Of a DNA stretch of 64,000 nt, positions 16,715 to 24,886 are shown one piece after another. Under the pieces are notes generated by a model. The model did no database searches. It worked only from the letters and a program-made list of their open reading frames with translations, and had not been told where the DNA came from. Both the position numbers and the translations under genes were made by a program. This DNA comes from Dyella_B nitratireducens. Its GTDB lineage: Bacteria > Pseudomonadota > Gammaproteobacteria > Xanthomonadales > Rhodanobacteraceae. The stretch's first letter is position 1, and each line of letters opens with the position of its first letter. The DNA is taken from assembly GCF_049532905.1 (NCBI RefSeq), contig NZ_CP064032.1:620001-684000 (forward strand). The letters are read 5' to 3'.

Positions 16715-17728
16715 ATGAGCAAGACCATTGCGGTGATCCCGGGCGATGGCATCGGCCCGGAGATCATGGCCGCCACGCTGCACGTGCTCGACGCCCTCGA
16801 TTGCGGTCTCACCTACGACACTGTCGAAGCCGGCATGATCGCGCTCGAAAAGCAGGGTGACCTGTTGCCCAAGCCCACACTCGATGCGATCGCCAAGCAT
16901 AAGGTGGCGTTGAAGGGTCCGCTGACCACGCCGGTGGGTGGCGGCTTCACCTCGATCAATGTCACGCTGCGCCGCCATTTCGATCTCTACGCCAATGTGC
17001 GTCCGGCGATCAGCTTCCCCGGCACCAAGGCGCGCTACGACAACATCGACATCATCACGGTGCGAGAGAACACTGAAGGCGCGTACCTCTCCGAAGGGCA
17101 GACGTTGTCGGAAGACGGCGAACTGGCCACCTCGATGATCCGCGTCACGCGCAAGGGCTGCGCGCGCATTGTGCGCTATGCCTTTGAGATGGCGGTGAAG
17201 AAAGGCCGCAAGAAAGTCACGGCCGTGCACAAGGCCAACATCATCAAGACCGCGTCGGGCCTGTTCCTCAACGTGGCGCGCGAGATTGCGAAGGATTTTC
17301 CGCAGATCGAGTTCAACGAGATGATCGTGGACAACGCCTGCATGCAGTTGGTGATGCGCCCCGAACAGTTCGACGTGATCGTCACCACCAATCTGTTCGG
17401 CGACATCTTGTCGGACCTGTGCGCCGGACTGGTTGGCGGTCTCGGTCTTGCACCGGGTGACAACATTGGCGAGCACGCAGCGATCTTTGAAGCGGTGCAC
17501 GGCTCTGCGCCTGATATTGCTGGCAAGGGCATCGCCAATCCGTGCGCGCTGCTGCTGGCCGCGGCCGACATGATCGATCACCTGGGCATGGTGGAGAAGG
17601 GCACCAAGCTGCGTGAGGCGATTCGCGACACGATGGCGAATGATCGCGAACACGTCACGCCGGATATCGGCGGCAAGGGCTCGACGCAGAGCTTTGGCGA
17701 GGCGATTGCGAAGCGGGTGAAGGCTTAA
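16715..17728 (+). CDS. NAD-dependent isocitrate dehydrogenase
   Basis: 337 residues of the isocitrate/isopropylmalate dehydrogenase family, converting isocitrate to 2-oxoglutarate in the TCA cycle. Seen are IAVIPGDGIGPEI, the substrate loop LKGPLTTPVGGGFTSINVTL, VRENTEGAYLSEG, catalytic Tyr/Lys regions (RYAFEMA, HKANIIK), metal Asp motif NLFGDILSDL and the NAD-site AVHGSAPDIAGK. The S-x-N-x-x-LR pattern in the substrate loop favours isocitrate over isopropylmalate. AAGGAG (16701-16706) selects ATG 16715; the open frame upstream crosses a repeat element and is not real coding. Confidence 0.93.
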   Translation: MSKTIAVIPGDGIGPEIMAATLHVLDALDCGLTYDTVEAGMIALEKQGDLLPKPTLDAIAKHKVALKGPLTTPVGGGFTSINVTLRRHFDLYANVRPAISFPGTKARYDNIDIITVRENTEGAYLSEGQTLSEDGELATSMIRVTRKGCARIVRYAFEMAVKKGRKKVTAVHKANIIKTASGLFLNVAREIAKDFPQIEFNEMIVDNACMQLVMRPEQFDVIVTTNLFGDILSDLCAGLVGGLGLAPGDNIGEHAAIFEAVHGSAPDIAGKGIANPCALLLAAADMIDHLGMVEKGTKLREAIRDTMANDREHVTPDIGGKGSTQSFGEAIAKRVKA

Positions 17729-17738
17729 TTGTTGTATT

Positions 17739-17761
17739 CCCCTCTCCCTTTGGGAGAGGGG
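17739..17761. repeat. CCCTCTCCC/GGGAGAGGG hairpin
   Basis: A perfect inverted repeat with a TTT loop, located 11 bases after the isocitrate dehydrogenase stop. It has no T-run, so it is more likely a dispersed short palindrome that may protect the mRNA 3' end than an intrinsic terminator. Confidence 0.6.
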
Positions 17762-17781
17762 CTTGATGGTCTCGCGTGGCG

Positions 17782-18243
17782 TCAAGCCACCTTGCGCTCC
17801 GGCAGCTGATAGTCCGGCTCCTTCTTCGATGGAATCGCAATGCGATTCCAGCTGTTGATCAGGATCACCAGCAGATTCAGATCCATCAGTTCCTTCTCGC
17901 TGAACTGCGCACGCGCCTGTTCGTAGACGTCATCCGGCACGCCGTGAACCGGATCAAGCCGCGTCACGGCTTCGCACCATGCCAGCGCCGCACGTTCGCG
18001 ATCACTGTAGAACGGCGTTTCGCGCCATGCTTGCAGCACGTACAGGCGCTGCTCGGTTTCGCCATCGGCGCGTGCTTCCTTGCTATGCATGTCCATGCAA
18101 TAAGCGCAGCCGTTGAGCTGCGAAGCGCGCATCATCACTAAATGCGTCAGGCTTTTTTCAAGGCCGGATTTGTCGATGTGCGCCTTCATCGCGAACAGCG
18201 GCTTCAGGGCTTCGGGATAGGTTTGGTAGGAAAGACGTGACAT
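17782..18243 (-). CDS. COE-type carboxymuconolactone decarboxylase, partner of the ECF41 sigma factor
   Basis: 153 residues. CMD/AhpD fold with the redox motif in NGCAYCMDMHSKEA (CxxC with following His) and a C-terminal NLLVILINSWNRIAIP helix typical of peroxidase-related CMD proteins. It lies directly downstream of the ECF41 sigma gene on the same strand, the standard arrangement in which ECF41 factors control a COE gene (carboxymuconolactone decarboxylase, oxidoreductase or epimerase). ATG 18243 has AGGA about 8 bases upstream; an earlier in-frame ATG lies within the sigma gene. A TGTCACG-N16-CGTC promoter is 48 to 74 bases upstream. Confidence 0.9.
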   Translation of the reverse strand: MSRLSYQTYPEALKPLFAMKAHIDKSGLEKSLTHLVMMRASQLNGCAYCMDMHSKEARADGETEQRLYVLQAWRETPFYSDRERAALAWCEAVTRLDPVHGVPDDVYEQARAQFSEKELMDLNLLVILINSWNRIAIPSKKEPDYQLPERKVA

Positions 18244-18280
18244 GGAAGGGTCCTCGTTTGGGCGGCCATTGTTGGCCGTT

Positions 18281-19180
18281 TCAATGCAAGGACGAGCCAC
18301 CCAGCCATTTCGTGACAGCAGCCAGACGGGCCAATTTTTCGGGGTTGCGCAATACCTGCAGGGAGACGATGCGATCGTTGTCGCATTCGATCCAGATGGC
18401 CGTGGTCAGCTGGCCATCTACCCAGGTCAGCAGCGCAGGCGCACCGTTCACCGTCTGCAGCTCCCGATGTACATCGTGGCCTTGCTCCTTCTTGTTGATC
18501 TGCACATACAACCGTGCGATGCGCTCGCTGCCCAGCAGCGGCCGCAATGTCGCGGAGACCAGGCCACCGCCATCGGCGACGTGCATGGCATCTTCGGCAA
18601 GCAGAACGCGCAGGTTTTCCTCGGTGGGATGCTGCAGCGCTTGCGCAAAACGTTCGAGCAGATACCGCTGGGTTTGTGCGTTGGTGGTGAAGCGAGCACG
18701 CTCTTCGCGTAGCCGCTGCTTGGCGCGATGCGTGCGCTGGCGGCATGCTTCTTCCGTGATGCCGAGGATGATTGCCGCTTCCGCATGGCTGTAGTCGAAC
18801 ACTTCGCGCAGCAGGAATGCGGCCCGTTCTTCCGGGGTGAGTCGTTCGAGCATCAACAGAAACGACAAGGTGAGCGTTTCAGCCTGCTCGGCTTGGGTGT
18901 CCGGTTGTTCTTCCGCGTCGATCAGTGGCTCGGGCAGCCACGGGCCGGTGTAATGCTGGCGCTCTACTTTGGCTCGGCGGAGCCGGTCCAATGCCAGGCG
19001 AGTCGTGACGGTGACTAGCCACGCTTCAGGATCATCCAGGCTGACTTTGTCCTGCGCATGCCAGCGCAGCCATGCATCGTGCAGTACGTCTTCGGCATCC
19101 GCCTGCGTACCGAGCATGCGATAGGCAAGGCCCAGCAGGCGGGGGCGGTGTTTCTGGAAGAGTTGGGTGTGCGCATCCAT
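18281..19180 (-). CDS. ECF41-family RNA polymerase sigma factor with SnoaL-like C-terminal domain
   Basis: 299 residues. Sigma region 2 covers about 10-75 (RMLGTQADAEDVLHDAWLRW) and region 4 about 105-160 (LERLTPEERAAFLLREVF, SHAEAAIILG, RTHRAKQRLR). The rest is a SnoaL/NTF2-like extension that in ECF41 factors acts as a built-in regulator in place of an anti-sigma factor. All three family hallmarks are seen: WLPEPL at 81-86, DGGG at 203-206 and NPEKL at 279-283. The natural signal is unknown for the family. Candidate target promoters precede both this gene and its COE partner. Confidence 0.93.
   Translation of the reverse strand: MDAHTQLFQKHRPRLLGLAYRMLGTQADAEDVLHDAWLRWHAQDKVSLDDPEAWLVTVTTRLALDRLRRAKVERQHYTGPWLPEPLIDAEEQPDTQAEQAETLTLSFLLMLERLTPEERAAFLLREVFDYSHAEAAIILGITEEACRQRTHRAKQRLREERARFTTNAQTQRYLLERFAQALQHPTEENLRVLLAEDAMHVADGGGLVSATLRPLLGSERIARLYVQINKKEQGHDVHRELQTVNGAPALLTWVDGQLTTAIWIECDNDRIVSLQVLRNPEKLARLAAVTKWLGGSSLH
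18291..18317 (-). promoter_or_regulatory. ECF41-type promoter of the COE gene
   Basis: On the minus strand, TGTCACG (18317-18311) is followed after exactly 16 bases by CGTC (18294-18291). This is one mismatch from the published ECF41 pattern TGTCACA-N16-CGTC. It lies inside the last codons of the sigma gene and about 48 bases before the COE start, giving the COE gene its own sigma-dependent transcript. Confidence 0.75.
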
Positions 19181-19209
19181 GGTCGTTTCCGGTGAGGGCC
19201 TACAGCCAG

Positions 19210-19236
19210 GACGTGGAAGACAGCTGAAATGTGACG
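19210..19236 (-). promoter_or_regulatory. second ECF41-type promoter, upstream of the sigma gene
   Basis: On the minus strand, CGTCACA (19236-19230), 16 bases, then CGTC (19213-19210). One mismatch from the ECF41 consensus, and with identical spacing to the site before the COE gene. The start codon of the sigma gene is 30 bases downstream of the CGTC, consistent with autoregulation. Confidence 0.65.
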
Positions 19237-19239
19237 GCC

Positions 19240-20187
19240 TCAGTGCACGAATGGCCAGGGGGCGAGAAACACCAGCCAGATAAAGATCAGCATGCCGACG
19301 TATTTCACCGCGCGGAACAGCTTCGGATACTTCTTCTTGAACGCACGGCTGCGCTCGCGGCTACGCTGGTTGAGTGCGAACATGCGATTGACGAAGCCGG
19401 TTTTCTCTTCCGGCGATTCGGTATTCGGCGAGGCGGTGATCTTGCCCATAAAGGCCCCCACGCGATGATTGATGGCGCCCATCAGCCGCGTGCGCAGCGG
19501 ACGTTCGACATCGGCGAACAGGATCACGCGCGTCTGGTCGGTCTTGTTTTCCACCCAGTGCACGTAGGTTTCGTCGAACACGATGTCCTTGCCGTCGCCC
19601 CAGGCATGTTCTTCGCCGTCGACGAAAATGCGGCAATCGCGCGAGTTCGGCGTGATCAAGCCGAGGTGGTAGCGCAGCGAACCCGCGAACGGATCACGAT
19701 GCGGATTGAGTTTGCTTTGCGGTGCCAGCGTGGCGAACATCGCCGCTTTGACGCTGGGAATGGCATTGAGCAGCGCCACGGTCTTTGGGCACAGCGTTTC
19801 AGCTGAGGCCAGCGGCTCGCCGTACCACTTCAAGTAGAAGCGCTTCCAACCCTGTTTGAAGAAGCTGTTGAAGCTGGCGTCGTTGTGTTTTTCGGCGGCG
19901 CGGATATGGCCTTCGTCGAACAACTGCAGCGCTTCGTCGCGGATCGTTTGCCAGTTGTCTTTCAGCAGGTCCAGTTGCGGAAAGCCGTTGCGATCCAGGA
20001 TCGGCCGCGCCGGTACGGCCGAGAAGGCGTACATCAGGAGGTTGTACGGCGCGAACACGGCGGAGTGATCCACCAGCTGGCGATCGAAGCGCAGTCGCGC
20101 GCGGCCGCGCAGATGTATCAGCAGCACGCACAGCACGAAGGCCAGCAGCACGTAGAGGATGATGAATCGGGGGCTGAGGAAATCCAT
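19240..20187 (-). CDS. LpxO-like aspartyl/asparaginyl beta-hydroxylase family protein
   Basis: 315 residues from ATG 20187. One membrane helix at the N-terminus (about 7-27, IILYVLLAFVLCVLLIHL), a dioxygenase domain, and a second hydrophobic C-terminal segment (MLIFIWLVFLAPWPF). The Fe(II)/2-oxoglutarate ligands fit the first His-x-Asp in NPHRDPFAGSLRYHLGL, the later His in FDETYVHWVENKTD, and the Arg in TRVILF. This pattern matches LpxO, which 2-hydroxylates lipid A acyl chains at the inner membrane; other beta-hydroxylases of the family remain possible. No strong Shine-Dalgarno is visible. Confidence 0.82.
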   Translation of the reverse strand: MDFLSPRFIILYVLLAFVLCVLLIHLRGRARLRFDRQLVDHSAVFAPYNLLMYAFSAVPARPILDRNGFPQLDLLKDNWQTIRDEALQLFDEGHIRAAEKHNDASFNSFFKQGWKRFYLKWYGEPLASAETLCPKTVALLNAIPSVKAAMFATLAPQSKLNPHRDPFAGSLRYHLGLITPNSRDCRIFVDGEEHAWGDGKDIVFDETYVHWVENKTDQTRVILFADVERPLRTRLMGAINHRVGAFMGKITASPNTESPEEKTGFVNRMFALNQRSRERSRAFKKKYPKLFRAVKYVGMLIFIWLVFLAPWPFVH

Positions 20188-20262
20188 CGTGAAGGCGGCT
20201 TTAAGGGAATGGCCTGGATATGGGGCCGGATGGCCGCTAGGCAATTTTACGGCAAATGTTGC

Positions 20263-21051
20263 TTAGTGATGGAGAACGTAGGCCGTACCGCTACCCGGGC
20301 GGTAGCCGTTTTTCAGTGCGCGTTGTACGTAGGCTACGGCCCGGCGTACCGCCTGGCGTGGCGTTGCGCCCTTGGCCAGTTCCGCGGCGATCGCCGAGGC
20401 CAGCGTACAACCTGTGCCATGGCCTTCTCGTGGAAGACGGGCGTGGCGGATTTCCATCGTGCCCTCCTTGTCGAAATAACGGTCGATCACTTCATTGCCG
20501 CGGCCATGACCACCTTTGAGCAACACGCCGCGCGCGCCAAGCGCGAGCAGGGCGTGCCCGGCCTCCGCAAGTTGTTTCGTCGTGCGCAGCCGATGGCCCA
20601 GCAAGGCCTCGGCTTCGGGCAGGTTGGGCGTGAGCACGTCGGCCAGCGGAATCAGGTGTTTGATTACCGCCTCGATCGCATCTTCATCCAGCAAGCGCGA
20701 GCCGCTGGTCGAGATCATCACCGGATCGATCACCACCCATGCCGGCTTGCGTTTGCGCAGTGCCTTCGCCACCAAGCGCACCGTCGCCGCGTTGCCCAGC
20801 ATGCCGGTCTTTACGGCGGCGATGGGGAAATCATCGAATACAGCCTCGATCTGGCTGCGGATATGTAAGAGCGGTACCGGGTGCACGGCGGTGACACCGC
20901 GGGTATTTTGCGAGGTTATGGCGGCGATGGCGGAGAGGCCGTGCACGCCATGTGCATGGAAGGTTTTCAGATCCGCTTGAATACCGGCACCACCACCGGA
21001 ATCGGAACCGGCGATGGTGAGGGCGATGATTGGCTGGTTGGGAACTGCCAC
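20263..21051 (-). CDS. thiD: hydroxymethylpyrimidine/phosphomethylpyrimidine kinase
   Basis: A 262-residue ribokinase-like kinase of thiamine biosynthesis, making HMP-PP for coupling by ThiE. Motifs are ALTIAGSDSGGGAGIQADLKT at the N-terminus, AVKTGMLG, DPVMISTSGSRLL, TPNLPEAEALLG and the catalytic anion hole GHGTGCTLASAIAAELA. The start is a GTG (21051). A dRS3-like element lies immediately upstream. No other thiamine genes are adjacent. Confidence 0.95.
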   Translation of the reverse strand: MAVPNQPIIALTIAGSDSGGGAGIQADLKTFHAHGVHGLSAIAAITSQNTRGVTAVHPVPLLHIRSQIEAVFDDFPIAAVKTGMLGNAATVRLVAKALRKRKPAWVVIDPVMISTSGSRLLDEDAIEAVIKHLIPLADVLTPNLPEAEALLGHRLRTTKQLAEAGHALLALGARGVLLKGGHGRGNEVIDRYFDKEGTMEIRHARLPREGHGTGCTLASAIAAELAKGATPRQAVRRAVAYVQRALKNGYRPGSGTAYVLHH

Positions 21052-21061
21052 GCTCTTTGCT

Positions 21062-21183
21062 CGTCATTCCGGCGGAAGCCGGAATCCAGTTAAATAAACC
21101 CGTGCGCAAGCACACGACATAAAAAGGTTTTGCGTGCTTCGCACATCGTACTTGACTGGATTCCGGCTTTCGCCGGAATGACG
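21062..21183. repeat. dRS3-like inverted-repeat element (about 120 bp)
   Basis: The left arm (21062-21090) and right arm (21155-21183) are imperfect inverted copies, each with a CCGGCGGAAGCCGG-type internal palindrome. The interior contains the smaller palindromic stretch GCGTGCTTCGCAC, which recurs in the element near 42.0 kb. Confidence 0.85.
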
Positions 21184-21240
21184 ATTTGCCCTGAAGGGCA
21201 TCCCGGCGAACATCGGGATGCGCCTTCGCATAGCGAAGCA

Positions 21241-22620
21241 TTACAACGCCTCGGACGCAAAATCCGCCAACCGCGAACGCTCGCCACGCCGCAGCGTGAT
21301 ATGTGCCGAATGCGCCCAATGCTTGAAGCGATCGACTGCATACGTCAAACCCGAGGTGGTTTCGGTGAGGTAAGGCGTGTCGATCTGCTCCACATTGCCC
21401 AGGCACACGATCTTGGTACCAGGACCCGCGCGCGTAATCAGCGTTTTCATCTGCTTCGGCGTGAGGTTCTGCGCCTCATCGATGATCAGATAGCGCGACA
21501 GAAAGGTACGTCCGCGCATGAAATTGAGCGAACGGATCTTGATGCGCGAGGCAAGCAGGTCGTTGGTGGCCTGCCGTCCCCAACTACCGCCTTCTTCCGG
21601 ATTGGCGAGCACTTCGAGGTTGTCGGTGAGCGCACCCATCCACGGCGTCATCTTTTCTTCTTCGGTGCCGGGAAGAAAACCGATGTCTTCACCAACCGAC
21701 ACGGTGGCGCGCGTCATGATGATTTCGCGGTAGCGCTGTTGATCCATCACCTGCGCCAAACCTGCCGCGAGCGCCAGCAAGGTCTTGCCGGTGCCGGCAG
21801 TACCAAGCAGGGTGACGAAGTCGACATCGGGATCCATCAGTACATTCAGCGCGAAATTCTGCTCGCGATTGCGCGAAGCAATGCCCCACACGCTGTGATT
21901 GGTGTGGCTGTGATCATCGAGTAGCACCAGTGTGGCGCGCACTTCGTCGACATGCAGCACCCGAAGTTCCACGCTGTTGTCGCCGGGCAGAAACAGACAC
22001 TGTTGCGGATGCCAATCCTCGTCTTTGCGGCGATCGACTTTGTAGAAGGTGCGGCCGCGTTCGTTCCATGATTGCACTTCCGGATGGCGATCCCAGAAAT
22101 CCTCCGGCAGTTCGGACGAGCCGGTATATAGCAGGGCGAAATCGTCCAGTGCACGGTCGTTTTCGTAATCCTCCGCATCGATGCCATAGATCTTGGCCTT
22201 GATGCGCAGGTTGATGTCCTTGGTGACCAGGATGACGGAGCGACCCGGATTTTCTTCCTTCAGCTCGATGACTGCGGAAAGAATCTGGTTGTCGGCCTTG
22301 CCATGTCCATTGGTGGTGCGTTGCTGGAAATACAGCCGGCCAACCGCCGCGCCGCGCCTGAGCGAGACGCCTTGGGGGCTTTGCAGTTCCAAGCCATTGC
22401 TGATGCCGTGGCCGTTGCCGCGTTCGATCAATTCATTGAGAAAGCGGCTGACCTGGCGCCCGTTGCGGGAAACTTCCGAGGCGCCTTTCTTCTTTTCATC
22501 CAGTTCCTCCAGAACGGTCATCGGGATGAAGACGTCGTGCTCCTCGAAGCGGAACAGCGAGGTCGGATCATGCAGCAGCACGTTGGTGTCGAGGGCGTAA
22601 ATGCGCTTGCTTCCGGTCAT
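21241..22620 (-). CDS. PhoH family protein with N-terminal PIN domain
   Basis: 459 residues. The PIN nuclease domain, about 5-150, begins IYALDTNVLLHDP with further acidic residues in MTVLEELDEKKKG and LVTKDINLRIKA. A PhoH-like P-loop ATPase covers about 240-459: Walker A LLGTAGTGKTLLALAAG, Walker B YLIIDEAQNLTPKQMK and the downstream IVCLGNVEQIDTPY. PIN-PhoH2 proteins are linked to RNA unwinding and cleavage. GAGG 6 bases upstream of the ATG. Despite the name, no Pho box is seen. Confidence 0.93.
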   Translation of the reverse strand: MTGSKRIYALDTNVLLHDPTSLFRFEEHDVFIPMTVLEELDEKKKGASEVSRNGRQVSRFLNELIERGNGHGISNGLELQSPQGVSLRRGAAVGRLYFQQRTTNGHGKADNQILSAVIELKEENPGRSVILVTKDINLRIKAKIYGIDAEDYENDRALDDFALLYTGSSELPEDFWDRHPEVQSWNERGRTFYKVDRRKDEDWHPQQCLFLPGDNSVELRVLHVDEVRATLVLLDDHSHTNHSVWGIASRNREQNFALNVLMDPDVDFVTLLGTAGTGKTLLALAAGLAQVMDQQRYREIIMTRATVSVGEDIGFLPGTEEEKMTPWMGALTDNLEVLANPEEGGSWGRQATNDLLASRIKIRSLNFMRGRTFLSRYLIIDEAQNLTPKQMKTLITRAGPGTKIVCLGNVEQIDTPYLTETTSGLTYAVDRFKHWAHSAHITLRRGERSRLADFASEAL

Positions 22621-22694
22621 GCGGAAGGAACCTCACGAGGCAGGAGGGATGGATTGCGTCACGTAATCGATGGCGATGTGGACGGACGTAAGAC

Positions 22695-23156
22695 TCACCG
22701 AGCAGGAATGGTGTCGAGCACCGCCTGGGCATGGCCGGGCACTTTTACGCCCCGCCACTCCGCGGCGAGCTTGCCGTCGGGATCGATCAGGAAGGTACTG
22801 CGTACCACGCCCATGTGACGTTTACCGTACAGCACTTTTTCGTGGATCACGTCGAAAGCACTGCACCAGGTTTCGTCCGCATCGGATACCAGCGGGAACG
22901 GCAGTTCCTGCTTGCTGGCGAAGTTGGCGTGGGATTTCACCGAGTCGCGCGAGACACCGATGATCTCGGCATGGCGCTTTTTGAACTTGGGATAGAGGTC
23001 GCGGAAGTCTTTGGCTTCGTTGGTGCAACCCGGGGTGCTGTCTTTGGGGTAGAAGTAGATGACTACCCATTGGCCTTTCAGTGAATCGAGCTTCAGCGTA
23101 CTGCCGTCGCCGGTGACGCCTTGCAGCTTGGGGACTTTCTTGCCTAGTTCGGGCAT
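22695..23156 (-). CDS. bcp: thioredoxin-dependent thiol peroxidase (Bcp/PrxQ)
   Basis: A 153-residue peroxiredoxin. The peroxidatic cysteine is C44 in PKDSTPGCTNEAKDF. The resolving Cys usually found five residues later in E. coli-type Bcp is replaced by Lys; the only other cysteine is C98 in DETWCSAF, so the enzyme may be 1-Cys or use C98. It reduces hydroperoxides using thioredoxin or glutaredoxin. MPELGKKVPKLQG with GGAGAG just upstream sets the start at 23156. It is followed on the same strand side by the GcvR-like gene, a common pairing in gammaproteobacteria. Confidence 0.92.
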   Translation of the reverse strand: MPELGKKVPKLQGVTGDGSTLKLDSLKGQWVVIYFYPKDSTPGCTNEAKDFRDLYPKFKKRHAEIIGVSRDSVKSHANFASKQELPFPLVSDADETWCSAFDVIHEKVLYGKRHMGVVRSTFLIDPDGKLAAEWRGVKVPGHAQAVLDTIPAR

Positions 23157-23260
23157 GGGCTCTCCGGTAGCCAGACTTACGTTTAGCAACTGCTGGAGCG
23201 GAGACTAGCGCGTGTTATGTGACGGAAACAGCCTTGTCAGATGACTGGAAGCGGCGCATC

Positions 23261-23824
23261 CTAGAACTTCACCGGGTCCATGATGGCGTCCAGATTCAGG
23301 CCATCGCAGAACTCCAGGAAATCATCGCGCAAGGCGGCGATGTGCAATTTGTCCGGTACTCCGATCGTGAACTGCGCCTGGAACATCGCGGCACCCGTCT
23401 GCATGGCCTGGTAACGCATGGAACTCAGCTGCTCCACGCTGATGTCGTGGCGGCTGAAGAAATCGACGATCTTTACCAGGATGCCGGGGCGATCGGACGA
23501 CACCACTTCCACCAGATACGGCAGCAGGTGTCCGCTGGGTTCGCGCAGATTGGTGCGGTAATGCGTAAGACGCAGCTCTTCCTCGCGTGCCAGTTTGGCC
23601 AGTGCGGTTTCGAGCTTGGCCACCGCGTCCCAGGCACCGCTGGCGAGGAGGGTGAGTGAGGTATCCGCACCGATGGTGGATACGCGTGCATCGGACAAAT
23701 TGCAGCCGGCATCGGCAATGCGCCGGGCCAGTGCGAGCAGCGGCGTACGTGTGGCCGGCGTCAGCGTCTGGATCAGCAGTTGATGGTCGTTGCTGGATCG
23801 CGCGGAGAAAGGGTTGGTGGACAT
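23261..23824 (-). CDS. ACT-domain protein of the GcvR (glycine cleavage regulator) family
   Basis: 187 residues with two ACT domains. The first, about 14-85, has LLALARRIADAGCNLSDARVS; the second, about 103-180, has VEVVSSDRPGILVKIVDFFSRHDISVEQL. In E. coli GcvR represses the glycine-cleavage operon through GcvA, and the gene sits beside bcp and dapA as here. No GcvA or gcv genes are in the window, so the regulatory target is inferred only by family. Confidence 0.85.
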   Translation of the reverse strand: MSTNPFSARSSNDHQLLIQTLTPATRTPLLALARRIADAGCNLSDARVSTIGADTSLTLLASGAWDAVAKLETALAKLAREEELRLTHYRTNLREPSGHLLPYLVEVVSSDRPGILVKIVDFFSRHDISVEQLSSMRYQAMQTGAAMFQAQFTIGVPDKLHIAALRDDFLEFCDGLNLDAIMDPVKF

Positions 23825-23944
23825 GGATGGTGGCGACCCCGCGTCGTGCGGGATGACGACGAACGATACGCCAGCTTACTTGCCCGTCCCGCGAGCCCGC
23901 AAGTAAGATGCCATGTCCATATTTTGTATTGTGCGGATCGCGCC

Positions 23945-24838
23945 ATGAAGATTCACGGAAGCGTCTGCGCGCTGGTCACTCCATTCGGCTTGGATGGGGC
24001 GCTCGACTTGGCGGCATTCGGCCGCCTGCTCGATTTCCAGATCGCGGGCGGCACCCAGGCGGTGGTCGTCGCTGGTTCCACCGGCGAAGCCCACATGCTC
24101 GAACACGATGAATACGATCGACTGCTGGCCTTCGCGGTCGAGCATGTCGGTGGCCGTATTCCGGTCGTTGCGGGAACCGGCGAGGCCGGTTCCGCCAAAA
24201 CCGTAGCGCTTACGAAACGTGCCCGTTCGCTCGGCGCGGATGCCGCGTTGGTGGTAGCGCCGTATTACGTGCGTCCCACGCAGGAAGGCCTGCGCCGCCA
24301 TTTCCTGGAAGTGGCCGATCACGGTGGTTTGCCGGTCATCCTCTACAACGTGCCTAGTCGTACCGCGTGCGACCTGGCGCCGGAAACCACGGCGGTGTTG
24401 CGCGATCACCCTGCGATCATCGGCATCAAGGAAGCGCGCAGCGATGCGGAGCGCATCCGGCACACCGCGGAACTTGTACGGTCGGATTTCGTCTATCTGT
24501 CCGGCGACGATGGCAGCGGGGCGCAAGCCATGCTGGCAGGCGCCGCCGGCGTCATCTCGGTGGTAGCCAACCTGGCGCCCAGGGCTTTCCGTGCGTTGTG
24601 CGATGCGGCCACGTCGGGTGACCGCGCAGCCACCACGCACTGCAACGCCGCGCTCGAACCGCTGGTGCAGGCGCTCAATTGCGCGCCCAACCCCATCGCG
24701 GTAAAGGCCGGCCTGCCGGACCTGGGGCTGGGTACGGCGGTACCCCGCCTGCCGCTGGTGGAACTGGAACAGGGTCCGGCGCGCGAGCAGCTGCGCAAGG
24801 CCTTGGCGACTCTGGCATCCTTGGCGGATGCCGCATAA
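23945..24838 (+). CDS. dapA: 4-hydroxy-tetrahydrodipicolinate synthase
   Basis: A 297-residue TIM-barrel aldolase of lysine/diaminopimelate synthesis, condensing pyruvate with aspartate semialdehyde. Visible are VALVTPF-like N-terminus (CALVTPFGLDGALD), AGSTGEAHMLEHDE, the Tyr in YNVPSRTACDLAPE and the Schiff-base lysine at about residue 162 in IIGIKEARSD. ATG 23945 is the natural start; the open frame upstream runs through intergenic sequence. The bamC-like lipoprotein gene follows 48 bases downstream, as in E. coli. Confidence 0.95.
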   Translation: MKIHGSVCALVTPFGLDGALDLAAFGRLLDFQIAGGTQAVVVAGSTGEAHMLEHDEYDRLLAFAVEHVGGRIPVVAGTGEAGSAKTVALTKRARSLGADAALVVAPYYVRPTQEGLRRHFLEVADHGGLPVILYNVPSRTACDLAPETTAVLRDHPAIIGIKEARSDAERIRHTAELVRSDFVYLSGDDGSGAQAMLAGAAGVISVVANLAPRAFRALCDAATSGDRAATTHCNAALEPLVQALNCAPNPIAVKAGLPDLGLGTAVPRLPLVELEQGPAREQLRKALATLASLADAA

Positions 24839-24886
24839 TCTGGCCGGCTTCTCAATATCCTTTCGGAACACAACGGAATTCACTAC

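Noticed and set aside
17739..17761. Intrinsic terminator after isocitrate dehydrogenase
   Set aside because: The hairpin is strong but has no T-run; kept only as a repeat/hairpin.
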